DNA of 64,000 nucleotides from Timema cristinae (GCA_039000515.1 JBCFYV010011164.1:39996566-40060565), one strand, 5' to 3'. Shown: positions 32,270 through 42,272, numbered from the stretch's first letter. Made by a program: numbers and translations. Notes: generated by a model from the letters alone, not told the origin.

Positions 32270-32358
32270 CAACATGTAGCTCCAATCTCCCCGTAATCAT
32301 CAGGCCAGTCTAACACGAGAGAGGTGACTTAGACCGCTCGGCCACCGAAACAGGCGTG
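32270..32358 (-). mobile_element. SINE family B, head-only fragment
   Basis: Minus strand from 32358: CCTGTTTCGGTGGCCGAGCG, GTCTAAGTCACCTCTCTCGT and GTTAGACTGGCC. This is a well-preserved tRNA-like head with A box, cut before the body. Confidence 0.75.
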
Positions 32359-33290
32359 GGTTAAATAAAATATTTATTGAAAAATTCCTACGTGGGTCAG
32401 TTGGGGAGCATATCGGTCGAATAGATGCGTGCGTCTGAAATTGAAAAATTCCATCTTAAGTTGAGCAAAGAGGAATATCTTATGACACAAAAATAAAACT
32501 TGTCATGGAAGCCAAATAACAGGATTCCAAATGTTTGCTTTAGCCCAAAATACTTGATCGGTAAAATAAAGCAAGCAATTAAAAATCAGAATATAACTTT
32601 ACATAATTATTAAAAAAAAAAATTGTTTGGGATATTATCAAACAATTACATTTTAACTTTAGTTTGTAAGAATTAACATTTCTTATGGGTATTAATAGTT
32701 TCACGTTGATGGGCTTGTCAAAACCAAAAAACACAAAAACCAGTTTTTGAACGCAATGCTAGTTTTATTATTTAATCCTCTATTATCTCATATCAAGAGA
32801 AAGTACTGTAATGGGGAAAAATATATCACAAGATTATGACAAATGTTTACGTTTTATGTGAACACGAATCCAATAAAACTGGACCTTACAATATTCTGTC
32901 TGACCCCACGTCCATTTGTCTGTCCCTGGACATGGATTCAAAACGGTTTGATGGATTTTGATTGTATCTGATATTTAGATTTAATAGGCCTATTAGGCTA
33001 TTGAAATGATATTGGTTTGGATCAATCTAAAATATAAAAAAGTCATGGATGAAGGTAATTTTTCTTTAAAGTAATATATAGAGATTATCTTTTTATGATT
33101 CATCCATGAAGAAACACGCGCTTATCAGAAATAATGTGAAAAGGATTTTACCAGTAAAATATATTTTTTATACCATTCTTCCTGTTAAAGGAACAACTAC
33201 GCACTATTTGGCAAAGACGCCATTTTTCTATACCAATAAGAAGCTAGCCTTCACAACACCTGTTACCAGGATTCTTTCTATTAGTTAGTC
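32359..33290. other. AT-rich gene-free stretch
   Basis: A piece near 32900-32965 (CCATTTGTCTGTCCCTGGAC, CAAAACGGTTTGATGG) recalls the start of repeat family R or similar elements. Nothing else was found. Confidence 0.35.
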
Positions 33291-33329
33291 TTTGCACTGT
33301 TGACGAAGAGAGAAAGATGCAAGGGGTAT

Positions 33330-33645
33330 GTCATATATAAACCGTTTGTGCGTATCAGCCAGTGTTCCCAAACAGCGACACACAAGCAGGGGATCCACCC
33401 GCACAACCCTCTGCCCACGCACAAGTCAGTCAGAGCCACACACTGGCAGCTACACAGTCACAGTCTAACTCAGTATAACATAACTAACATTAATATCACA
33501 AGTGTACATCGATATAAAGTATTTACTTGCAGTATGTCAAAGTAATTAACAGATGTCATTTAAATAAACCATGTGTAAATAAACAGCCATCAAAAGTTCT
33601 CTTTCTTTAATTTTATTAATATACCGATTTAATTAGTGCTCGACC
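33330..33645 (+). promoter_or_regulatory. TATA/Inr promoter-like unit with polyA signals (possible solo LTR)
   Basis: TATATAAA at 33334-33341 is followed about 25 bases later by TCAGCCAGTG, an initiator-like sequence. A short C-rich transcribed-looking stretch comes next, then AATAAA signals near 33563 and 33578. The distance and order fit a compact transcription unit such as an LTR (U3-R-U5). No flanking duplication, PBS or coding region was found. Confidence 0.3.
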
Positions 33646-34870
33646 ACGGAGCTATAGACAACCTAAACATCGTCACAGCATTATTATATCTGGGAATTAA
33701 TCCTTAGTATTTCAATCGACGCCCGACGCGGCTCGATTTAATTCAATAGTGATACACTATTGAATTAAGGATAGTTTACTGATGAGTAATTTTTTTTAAT
33801 TCCAAATTTTTCGGAAATGGCTCTCGCGATTTTGTTAAAATGTATATTTAGGATTTGTTTGACATATGACAAATGGCACTACCTATACAGTTTAATTGGT
33901 TTCTGGGTAAAAATTCTTTGAAGTGTATGTAGTCTACTGATGACAGATTTTTCAAAAGATTGAAATATTTTTTAAATTAACGCTTTGGTTCCAAATGGGT
34001 ATCTCGGAAATATATCGCATATCAAATAACCTTGGATACTTGATTTTGGGTGAAAATTCGATATAGGAGTGATTTTTTTAAATTCTATTTATTTTATAAA
34101 TGGCTATAACGATTTTGCTTAGAGTGAGTATCTGGGGAGTGTTTGATATGAACATTACAAATAAATCTGTATACTTGTTGGGGGGTGGGGTTAAGGGGGG
34201 TATTTGGCTGTGGGTAGTTTAATAACAGCTTTTTTTAAATTTGATTAGATAGTTTAAAAATTACTTCAGCAATTTGGTTCAAAATTGATATCATGAGACT
34301 ATTTTACATAATATCAATATAAATTTATCTTTATTCAACTAAGATAAATTAATTTAAGGGTAGTTTAGTTACAGCACATTATAGAAAATTAGAATGTTTT
34401 AAAAATTGACCTTGAAGATTGATTTTAAAATGGAAGCATGTGAATTATTTTTCATGATGAATAAAAATACGTTTTGATATTTACAAATAAATAATTTTTG
34501 GGGTAGTTCACAAATAAATTATTTTTAGGGTGGTTTACAAATAATTTATTTTTGAACATTTTGAATTTTGTTAAATATATTTGAACAATTTGGTTTTTAT
34601 GAGTAACATTTATTGAAGGGTAGTTTACTAACAACATATTTTTGAAATCTTTCTTCAAAGCTATTATACACAATATGAGAAAGCTTGTGCAATTGTATCG
34701 TACTATTTATTATTTTGAGTATTTGACGTGCACTTTTTAAACTTAATGAACAAATCAGCACAAAACTTATAAACCAAATTAGTTATAGAACCGACACAAC
34801 ACTTAGTTATAAATGGTTAATTTATCACTAGGTGAGAGGAAGCCCCAATTTCATCAATAATACATTTTTC
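33646..34870. repeat. AT-rich block with recurring TAGTTTACTAA-like motif
   Basis: The motif AAGGGTAGTTTACTAA, or a close variant, recurs at about 33772, 34212, 34356, 34500, 34530 and 34617. The same motif marks the middle of repeat family R (27.7 kb, 19.6 kb). This block is probably several decayed or tandemly expanded pieces of R. No gene was found. Confidence 0.4.
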
Positions 34871-34881
34871 AGTTGTTTTTT

Positions 34882-35148
34882 TAGCACTGCGTCTTACTAC
34901 CCATTCGGGTTATACGCACTTACGCTAATGTGTAATGGTAGGGTGATTGTGAGATGAAATGAAGGACCTACAGTTTAACGTGGAATCCGAACCACGGTGG
35001 AGGCCTGGCATTCCACAGATTCAAAAGATGTATTGTCAGAGGTGAAGGAAGGGTTTGGTTATCAGATAAATCTGTGCCGGGACCGAGGATTGAACCCCGG
35101 CCGCCAGCACAGAAGTCTGACACCTTACCCCTAGACCACCAGGTCACC
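34882..35148 (-). mobile_element. SINE family A, full-length copy
   Basis: The minus-strand head at 35148 is GGTGACCTGGTGGTCTAGGG, with B box GGTTCAATCCTCGG. The tail is reversed at 34882-34920 (complement of CCGAATGGGTAGTAAGACGC). It abuts the tail of the SINE B at 35151-35380, so one may have inserted into the other's terminal repeat. Confidence 0.92.
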
Positions 35149-35150
35149 TA

Positions 35151-35382
35151 TCACTGCGTCTTATTATCCGTTCAGATTATACGCTTATATACTAATTATG
35201 CTAATGGTTTTATGGTTTGGATTAGGACGGTTATGTTTAGAGGAGGTGTACCCTCATTTACATGGAAGTATAGTGAAAAAAACCTTCCTCAGTACACCCG
35301 ACCGAGCTACGAACCTCGATCTGCCAGTCATCGTTAGTCTAGGCTCCTCAAACCATGCGGCCACCGAAGTGGGTACCAGCCT
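35151..35382 (-). mobile_element. SINE family B, full-length copy
   Basis: The minus-strand head lies at about 35378 (CACTTCGGTGGCCGCATGGT). The B box is GAGGTTCGTAGCTCGG, the body CTGAGGAAGGTTTTTTTCAC, and the tail complement lies at 35155-35185 (CTGAACGGATAATAAGACGC). Confidence 0.85.
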
Positions 35383-35489
35383 TATTGGGAATTGAAGTTA
35401 TGACTCTTGACTTAGTAGGAAGATGCACTACGGACTGAGTTAAGGTGTATGACAGGAATTATAACTTTTGAAAATTTTTCGGAAAGAAT

Positions 35490-35655
35490 GTTTTCCAGTC
35501 ACGTGGAGGTCGGGGCTAAAATCCCGGTCGGGTATACTGAGATTTATTTTTTCTCAATGGTTTCCCACTGTTTAAAAACCATACCGTTCTATTTCCTACC
35601 ATATTAGTGAAAACATGCCAATAGTCCAGACGGGTAGTAAAACACGTGACACGTA
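35490..35655 (+). mobile_element. SINE family B, 5'-truncated copy
   Basis: Begins in the head near GTGGAGGTCGGGGCTAAAATCCCGG-like sequence (decayed B box). It has the body ATACTGAGATTTATTTTTTC and TTTCCCACT, and ends CCAGACGGGTAGTAAAACACG. Confidence 0.7.
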
Positions 35656-35953
35656 AGTTATACTGAGAAATGCTAAACTCAAGCTCAACTTCATAAACGT
35701 TTTTTGAAAAAAAATAAAGACTATTTGAGCAAAAAAAAAAAAAAAGTACTTTCAAGCGCGTTTTAGTGAAATTTAACGTCCAAACACGCTCACTCATTCT
35801 AGTCGTCAACAAAAACTAGGTCGTTACTTTCCTGTCAACATACACTTTTAAAGTTTTGTATAGTCCCGTAGATCTTCATCGATACCATTCGCTACTTCGT
35901 CTACCTAGTTCCAAGTTATAGTGGCACTTTTCTCCCTTCGTCATCTCCTCTAG

Positions 35954-36140
35954 AACCAAGTTAACATGCCAGTGCGCACTCTCTCTCACACACACACACA
36001 CACTGGAAAAGCACCTAAGAAACCTGAAAGCTCTTCGACAGTTTTCATTTCACCGGTGAAATATTTCAGGGATTCCCTAAAGATCACCGAACTGTCTTCA
36101 ACAGACCAAGCTCTTAGTGCAAACATACATATATATCCAG
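35954..36140 (+). CDS. Candidate coding exon with strong acceptor
   Basis: A textbook acceptor (CACTTTTCTCCCTTCGTCAT then CTCCTCTAG at 35953) starts a frame that is open to 36229. It reads NQVNMPVRTL, an HTHTHT stretch encoded by a (CA)n run, then GKAPKKPESSSTVFISPVKY and FRDSLKITELSSTDQALSAN. A donor-like CCAG/GTTTAG follows at 36140. Alternatively the frame runs to TAA at 36227-36229, with AATAAA overlapping the stop. The serine/lysine-rich product is not recognised. The microsatellite inside a coding frame is odd. Confidence 0.35.
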
Positions 36141-36229
36141 GTTTAGTGACCAAACTTTGTAAAACAATGTGCTTACTACATCAATCTAAGAATAAAATAG
36201 TTTTAAAATATTTTATTAGAGATAAATAA

Positions 36230-36900
36230 AAATACAGGTAAATGTACCCACTTAAAGTAAAAAAGTTAATATACAAAATATTAAAATTATTATCGTGCAA
36301 CAGTATATGGGGGGGGAGGTAGGGGGGTTCTTTTGGGGCTGTGATACCCCTTCCATAAATATTATTAATATTCAACTAAAATTAATATGTTCTACTGCAA
36401 GAGAATAAAAATAAAGATGTCCAATTATTAGTTTATACAATTCCAAAACATCTATGAATCAGTGTAATATATGCTAAACTATGCGGTCGTCTGAACCATT
36501 CATTATTTTAAGGTATCGTGTGTCGTGTGCAGCACACTATTCCGTGGCCTGTAATGAAACGTATAATTTGGTATGGACATGTTAATTTAATAACAGCAAC
36601 ATTATTTTATATCTCAGTGCTTGGCGCCCCCCTCACCAAAGCTCGAATTAGATTCCTAGATACATTCCTTAGTATTTTAAGTACTATAAAAAATAAATTT
36701 GGAAAAATCAATAATGGCATAATAATATTTTCTTCCTGATACTGCATTTCAATAATTACTACCAAAGAAGTAGATATTAGTCATGTTCAGCAAATTTTTT
36801 AAATAAGGTACGTTTTGCTAGCTGTCAGATATCATCTCTTTTACCTTAGACAGGGTATATCTATATATATATTTCTACATTTATAACTGTTTCCAGCCGG
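36230..36900. other. AT-rich gene-free stretch
   Basis: Contains a G-rich patch (36309-36327). Nothing gene-like was found. Confidence 0.4.
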
Positions 36901-36904
36901 TGTC

Positions 36905-37090
36905 GTGGGTCAGTTTTTTATTCAAGCCATATATTTTTCAATGCCGGCTTGTTAGGCCTGTCGTAGCTTCATGTGCCTTATAATCTAACTTGAAGACTAG
37001 GACCGGCACAACATCCAGTCCCCAGCCGTTAATTAATCACTGTGAAAGGGTAAGCCCGCATTTCCTCAGTGCTAATTTTTTCGGCGTGTG
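36905..37090 (-). mobile_element. SINE family D, diverged fragment
   Basis: The body on the minus strand (complement of CCGGCACAACATCCAGTCCC, CAGCCG, AATCACTGTGAAAGGG) matches the body of the D copy at 41810-41880. The head is decayed and the shared tail is absent. Confidence 0.6.
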
Positions 37091-37411
37091 TGTGCAGAAG
37101 CTATATACTATCAATGTTGACAGCAAAATAAAAATTGTTCGTATTTTCTAAGATTTCCTTCCTACCAGAAGTCTACTCTAGCAGACTAATTTACATTTAA
37201 TTAAATTTTTATCCAAAACCGGAACTGATTCTGTGGACAACCATCACGTAAAAGTTTGTGATCAACAAAAATTATCTGTTATTGAAGGGTTAGCAACTGT
37301 AAAATAATGCTTGTATCCAGGGGAGGCCAAAGGTAGATGTTGCACCCAGGCGAGGTTGCTTTTGGCGTCCTCCTGTATTACCATAAGATAGTAGGAAAGT
37401 AATAAAATAAT

Positions 37412-37720
37412 CCCCAAACTTAACAACTTCAAACCTAGTGTAGCCTGGGCAAGTGGACTTGATAGGAAAATAATCCCCAATCCTAAACAATTCCATACCT
37501 AACGTAGCCTGGGCGTGATAAGAAAATAATTTCCAAACCTAACAACTCCAAACCTAACAACTCCAAACCTAACGTAGCCTGGGCCTGATAGGAAAATAAT
37601 CTCCAAACCTAACGTAGCCTGGGCCTGATAGGAAAATAATCTCCAAACCTAACGTAGCCTGGACCTGATAGGAAAATAATCTCCAAACCTAACGTAGCCT
37701 GGGCCAGATAGGATAATAAT
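37412..37720 (+). repeat. 40-bp minisatellite
   Basis: Four near-identical 40-bp units lie at 37561-37600, 37601-37640, 37641-37680 and 37681-37720. Each contains CCAAACCTAACGTAGCCTGG and CCTGATAGGAAAATAAT. To the left are longer and more diverged units (37412-37560) with extra ACAACTCCAAACCTA blocks. The 40-bp form seems to derive from the longer one by deletion, then amplified. Confidence 0.95.
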
Positions 37721-37939
37721 CCAATTAAAAATAGTTTTATGATGCTAATTTTTCAAAATGGCTTCTATAAAATAACTTTTTAAGAGTGGCACTATATCCT
37801 ATCTTATTCACCACAATAAACTATACCAATCTCAAATTTCATGTTAGTATAAAAAAGTGAACGATTGTTATTTTTACTAACTCCACCCTTTCACCCAGGT
37901 TCCGTTATATTAGGAGATGCTAGGCTTGGGGAATGTTAT

Positions 37940-37985
37940 CCTATCATGCCCAGGCTATATTAAGTTAGGTTAGTGCTATGTATGG
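37940..37985 (-). repeat. Inverted single copy of the 40-bp minisatellite unit
   Basis: TCCTATCATGCCCAGGCTA followed by TATTAAGTTAGGTTAG is the reverse complement of the 37561-37720 unit, with an extra TTAATA. It faces the array across a spacer of about 225 bases, so the whole can fold. Confidence 0.8.
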
Positions 37986-38061
37986 CGTCCCATTGAGCTG
38001 GCATCCCAGGAAGCCGTCCAGTTAGCTGGCCCTAGAGGTGGGATGGAAAGAGACGCGATAA

Positions 38062-38382
38062 CAGGCCTGTTTTTTTTGTAGTTTTTATGTCAACACTTTT
38101 TTATTTTGCCCCATTACAAATATAGATTTTAAGTTTATTTTCGTGTTGATATCAACAGTGGTTGAATATCTGTTATGAGCGTTGTGGGATTGTCTAACAA
38201 ACTGTTTTAAATTAAGAGAAAAAGTTGTCATTAAATTCCAAAAGACACTTGAAAAATAATCAAGAAATTTTGAGCACACCATATAAAGAAAATTAAATTC
38301 CATGTTTGTGAGGGAGCAATAATTTATTTATTTTTGCCAAAAAAAAATGTTTTGACATAAAAACGGTAAACACATTGGCCTT
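38062..38382. mobile_element. Diverged palindromic MITE, related to 55601-55963
   Basis: The two halves are imperfect reverse complements. Left end: AGGCCTGTTTTTTTTGTAG, then TTTTTATGTCAAC. Right end, complemented: AAGGCCAATGTGTTTACCG, then TTTTTATGTCAAAAC. The centre (TTTTAAATTAAGAGAAAAAG) and an inner part (AGAAAATTAAATTCCATG and TTTTTGCC) match the better palindrome at 55601-55963. A target duplication was not identified. Confidence 0.65.
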
Positions 38383-38697
38383 TTCTCGCAGCTCCTTCCA
38401 TCTCACTTTAAGTCCACACCCTGCTTGTAGTCGTGATCAACGTTGTTTGAACAGAGATAATGTTGAGAAAAATCTGTAAGATAGCGTTTGTGTCACTGAG
38501 GAAAAGGTGAAAGTTGATGCTACCATTCCGTTCCGTTTAGAACCAAAAAACCTTTCTTCGTCAGCGGTGGAGTAACTGGAAAGTCTTGGGATGAAGTTTT
38601 GGGTGTGGGTAGGGAGAGTGAAGGAGGGAGAGGATTAGCTGGTATACAGTCTTATCTGGTTATTATGAATGAAAACTCTAAGTCGGGGACCGAACTA

Positions 38698-39041
38698 TTA
38701 TTATTATTTTTATTATTAATATTATTATTATTAATTATTATTGTTATTTATTATTATTAGCACCACGTCCTACTACCCGTTTGGGTTATGCGCATTTACG
38801 CTAATGTGTAATGGTATGGTGATTGTGAGATGAAATGAAGGACCTACAGTTTAACGTGGAATTCGAACCACGGTGGAGGCCTGACATTCCACACATTCAC
38901 AAGTTGTGATTAATACACGTCTTGTCAGAGGTGAAGGAAGGGTTTGGCAATCAGATAAATATGTGCCGTGACCAAGGATTGAACCCCGAACCCCAAACAC
39001 AGAAGTCTGACACCTTACCCCTAGACTGCCAGGTCACTCCA
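38698..39041 (-). mobile_element. SINE family A, full-length copy with 11-bp TSD
   Basis: A full copy on the minus strand with a long ATT tail (38698-38759) and head near 39037. It includes the GTGTATTAATCACAA segment. Flanks are GGACCGAACTA (38687-38697) and GGACCTAACTA (39042-39052). Confidence 0.95.
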
Positions 39042-39119
39042 GGACCTAACTAAACCATCGGCTCATTTTTTTAAAGTTAACCTTAACATGATTTAAACAC
39101 AAAAGCTCATTTAGTTTAT

Positions 39120-39270
39120 TTTAACGATGAATGGTGGTCAGGATTCAAATCCTGAATCGGTAAACAAAGGGTGCATCATTATAAATGGTTTCCCTTTTTC
39201 CCTCCACCAAAATGGGTGTAAATTCTCTGTTTTAGATATTGTAGCATGTCAATTAGAGTGATTAGACATC
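39120..39270 (+). mobile_element. SINE family B-like fragment, decayed
   Basis: Contains a B box (GGATTCAAATCCTG), a GGTTTCCCTTTTTCCCTCCA body, and AATTAGAGTGATTAG before the expected tail, which is missing. Confidence 0.4.
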
Positions 39271-39528
39271 TACAATTAAATATTAAAAATTTGATAATTT
39301 ATGACAACAGAAAAGAAAGAAAGAATTAATATCAACATATTTAAGAGTCATGTAACTCAACATTTATTTTCCGTGACTGGATGAAGTCAGATATATAATC
39401 ATGATTTTCCCAAGGGTGAAACACATGGTTTTTAAGAGACGTTAAATGTTTATAAATACTGTAGCAGATTCCAAAGAAGAGAATTAAACTGACATATTTA
39501 GTTATAATACGCTTCAATATCTACTCAC

Positions 39529-39594
39529 CTTATTAAGATGTTCTTGGATTCCCTCGCCATCCTGTTTGGAGAAAACATTCAAGACCAAAATCAT
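39529..39594 (-). CDS. First coding exon of an unidentified gene, 22 codons
   Basis: On the minus strand GAAGCCGCCATGATT gives a perfect Kozak start. The frame reads MILVLNVFSKQDGEGIQEHL, then NK, and reaches AAG/GTGAGTAG, a near-consensus donor, in phase 0. An in-frame TAG lies 39 bases upstream of the ATG. The start codon overlaps ATGGCGGC on the plus strand, a YY1-type element common at housekeeping gene starts. The upstream region (39600-39720) is the most GC-rich nearby. The protein is not recognised. Further exons must lie leftwards; I could not identify them with confidence. Confidence 0.65.
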
Positions 39595-39603
39595 GGCGGC
39601 TTC
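39589..39603 (-). promoter_or_regulatory. YY1-like motif at the start codon
   Basis: ATCATGGCGGC on the plus strand fits the YY1 consensus (AAGATGGCGGC type). It sits exactly at the ATG of the exon 39529-39594, as is usual for downstream YY1 sites in animal promoters. Confidence 0.45.
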
Positions 39604-39679
39604 AACACGTGCTTTCTCTTTACTTCTGATGCGCTAAGAAGTGTAGAATGAACTCGACCCAGTGACCCGTGGTGCTCGG

Positions 39680-40035
39680 AGTTGCCAAGCGGCGTTTCAA
39701 CGAACCTTACATTCCCCTCACCCCACAAGCTGTTCTCCCTCTTTTGTTTCCCTTTCACCTTGCTTTCATCCGTCTCTTTCTCTCTCTATATATATATGAT
39801 TCTGAGTTTATCACTTATTTTGTTTTGTTCCGTTCAAGTCAGATTTACGAGTATAAAAAGCTGTTCCTCAGTTTCACGGTATGGTAATCTATCACAACGT
39901 AGCTCCGAAGCAGGGACCCCTGATAACTCGCTCAACGACGGAACCATGCAGTATTGGGCGTGGGATCCACCGCCATGCAATCCAGGAGGATGTTCTGCAA
40001 TTACATAAGTATCCTGTCGTCGTTTTCAAGTCTAT
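39680..40035 (+). promoter_or_regulatory. Possible promoter part of stem-loop unit 2
   Basis: A pyrimidine-rich run (39712-39790) is followed by GTATAAAAAG at 39851-39860 (TATA box) and CTCAGTTTCACGG, initiator-like but close. A short plus-strand frame over 39930-40008 (GTMQYWAWDPPPCNPGGCSA) is curiously well-formed but has no proper start or splice context. It lies head-to-head with the minus-strand exon at 39529-39594, so bidirectional transcription is possible. Confidence 0.3.
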
Positions 40036-40573
40036 TTGACTTTAGAGTCAAGTCTTTGTAAAACTATACAATGTCTGTCAAGACATTCTGATTGATAACT
40101 TTTAATGTTGTGTTTATGATCTTTATAGTCGAAAGTGACTTTCATTTTTTGTAAATTTCATATTCAGTCGAATTGACTGTAAAACCATCTTAAGTCTATC
40201 AGACTTCTAAATTATTATGTTTATTTAATTAGTTGTATGTAGTGACCCTGTGACTAAGGGGTCAGAGTCAAAATGACTCGTATATGTATCAAGTCCTTCA
40301 GGCTAGATATATTAGTCCTAGCGGTCATTGTTCTCTTGTACAGTTTCAAAATATGAGCCTTTAGCTCTAGATGTAAGAAGGATTTAATTCTAAATCCTGC
40401 TGGTCCGCACAAGTTCCATAAGACTGGTCAATGTTTCTCATGACGCCGTAGACGTCATGTGCATTTGTTAATATTTAGTATGGCTTCAACCAGGCTGTCT
40501 GTCCTTGTTTAAATCCCTGTTGGTTTTTTTAGTTCTATTTTTGAGTTGGGCAGGTAATCACACTTCGCGTGTG
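40036..40573 (+). ncRNA. Array of short stem-loops (unit 2)
   Basis: Successive perfect hairpins, all different: TTGACT/AGTCAA (40036-40051), AATGTCT/AGACATT (40070-40087), GAAAGT/ACTTTC (40131-40143), CAGTC/GACTG (40165-40179), AAGTCT/AGACTT (40192-40206), TGACCC/GGGTCA (40243-40264), GAGTC/GACTC (40265-40279), GAGC/GCTC (40355-40367), AGGATTT/AAATCCT (40379-40398), CATGACG/CGTCATG (40439-40459) and CACAC/GTGTG (40559-40573). A donor-like TTGG/GTGAGT (about 40586), a good acceptor (TGCTTTCTCTTCTAG, about 41000) and AATAAA (about 41143) follow, giving a complete transcription-unit outline. No protein is encoded. The architecture matches 11860-12320. Confidence 0.4.
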
Positions 40574-41240
40574 GTATTAGCTTGGGTGAGTAAACCGCAG
40601 AACTCCGCCTGATTCATAGTGGGGTCCGCGCAGATAAAACTGTTTTTTCTCTTTGCCCGCTTCGGACGCCTACAGTATCTGTATTGCTATTAGGCGTAAT
40701 TCAAGTTAGTGCTGCACCCCTGAGAGAGTGAGTCACTATATGTGTGTACTATTGAATGCCCCGGCAGTACCAATAGGGAAAGAGACCAGCCATAGTACTA
40801 TTGACACCTGTTTGTTAGCCATCGAACAAGGTATTAAACAGACCTTTCTATTACTTTTCAAGATCCAATGCCTCTTAAGTTCTTACGTAACAGTTCCAAT
40901 CAAGCAAGATAGATTATATTATAAATGTGACCTAAATCCTAGATGTATACGATTTGTAATTAATTTTCATTAATAATTACCTTACTGCTTTCTCTTCTAG
41001 AAACACCTGATTGTAGCCTGGCACCAGCCCAGCTTTTGTTATCACTGCAAGACAATCACCTTTTTCTATTTGATTTGAACAAACTAAAATCTAGTGTTCA
41101 TGTATTCATGTTGTAAACTTAATATTTAATCCTGTTGTTATAATAAATATATTTGCTATCTAAATTGTTCCATCTATTTTATATCATGTCACCTTGTCTT
41201 AATTACATTCCCCTAGCTAGGGTCCAAATGTAACAATATT
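40574..41240 (+). other. 3' part of stem-loop unit 2, LTR-like end
   Basis: Contains GATTCATAGTGGGGTCCG, which shares CATAG(A/T)GGGGTC with unit 1 (12254-12265). It also has the splice signals noted for unit 2, AATAAA near 41143, and a final AGGGTCCAAATGTAACA that could be an LTR end. A frame of 81 codons (40728-40973) is unsupported. No matching TGT start or flanking duplication was found. Confidence 0.3.
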
Positions 41241-41750
41241 TCTCATCATTAACACACTAGTGCAATTAATAAAATATAAATATTAATTACACAAGTGTGC
41301 TATATAAGGATATGCTGAACTAATACATTAAGTATTTAAAGCATTATCTCTACATGATGTAGAATATGAGTATTTGTTAATTACATTTATAGCCTCATCT
41401 ATATACCATGTACATTAAAAAATAACATCTGGACACGGGAATTGAACTTGGGACCTACAAATTATGTTTTGATAGTTATTATAAAACTAATTCGTTACGT
41501 CTGCACAAAGGGGAGAAAATACTTTTTTTTATTTGATGATTAAGGACATAAAAAGAGATTATGATTGTGGAGCGGGAAGGGGGAGGTGGAATATTGATGT
41601 AGATATTGTGTGCACAAATGCACAGCTTGTTAGTGTCCATCTGGACATATCTGTAACTTGAACCTAACTAATACAATAGTGGCTCTCAAATTATGTAACG
41701 TGATGCCATTGTAGGTTGTCGGTGCAATTATTTTTTAAACTTTTTTTTTA
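41241..41750. other. AT-rich gene-free stretch
   Basis: An imperfect inverted repeat (AGTGCAATTAAT ... ATTAATTACACAAGTGTGC) lies at 41262-41304. A minus-strand tRNA-like B box (complement of GGAATTGAACTTGGG) lies near 41440. No gene was found. Confidence 0.35.
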
Positions 41751-41975
41751 GCGTCGCGTGTCTTACTACCTGTTCAGGTTATACGTCTTTGTACTAATTA
41801 ATCTAATCTTAAATCTAGGACAGACACAAAATCCATCCCCCAGCCGTCAATCCATCACTGTGAAAAGGTAAACCCACATTCCAACAATTATATATTTCTC
41901 AACCATGCCAGGAATCGAGCCTGGGACCCATAGTTCCGTAGGTGGACGGACTACCGACGGAGCTAAGCTTCGTAA
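41751..41975 (-). mobile_element. SINE family D, complete copy with shared tail
   Basis: Minus strand: the head at 41975-41900 contains CCGTCGGTAGTCCGTCCACC and the B box GGCTCGATTCCTGG. A body follows (complement of CCAGCCGTCAATCCATCACT). The copy ends in CCTGAACAGGTAGTAAGACA at 41757-41776, the same tail used by families A and B. This copy links the third head type to the shared end. Confidence 0.75.
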
Positions 41976-42197
41976 TTTTCTAGCATGGTATTTTTTTTTC
42001 TAAGTTCCTATTCACAAACAAATTTATATATTTTTTTGTGCAAAAGGGCTCATTTGGTTTTTTAAAAAAAAGGTGGGGAGGGTGCACAGCATTATACTTT
42101 CTCACTACTGTAAATAAAAAAGAGAGATTTACTCAAAACTCGTAAGATATTTGAAACGAGATAGCAGACATTGATTTCCAAATTTAAAAAATTCCGT

Positions 42198-42199
<2 letters not shown>

Positions 42200-42266
<67 letters not shown>
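42200..42266. repeat. (AT)n microsatellite
   Basis: An uninterrupted AT run of about 67 bases, followed by impure TATG/TATA to 42330. Confidence 0.97.

Positions 42267-42272
<6 letters not shown>

Noticed and set aside
35074..35337. 87-codon frame with [11 protein letters not shown] start, and similar frames at 27212-27466, 44504-44782 and 24269-24475
   Set aside because: All are translations of SINE A or B heads and bodies. The same peptide pieces recur wherever the SINEs do.
40036..40573. Reading the stem-loop train as a CRISPR-like repeat array
   Set aside because: The stems differ from one another, the spacing is irregular, no repeat unit recurs, and the context is eukaryotic.
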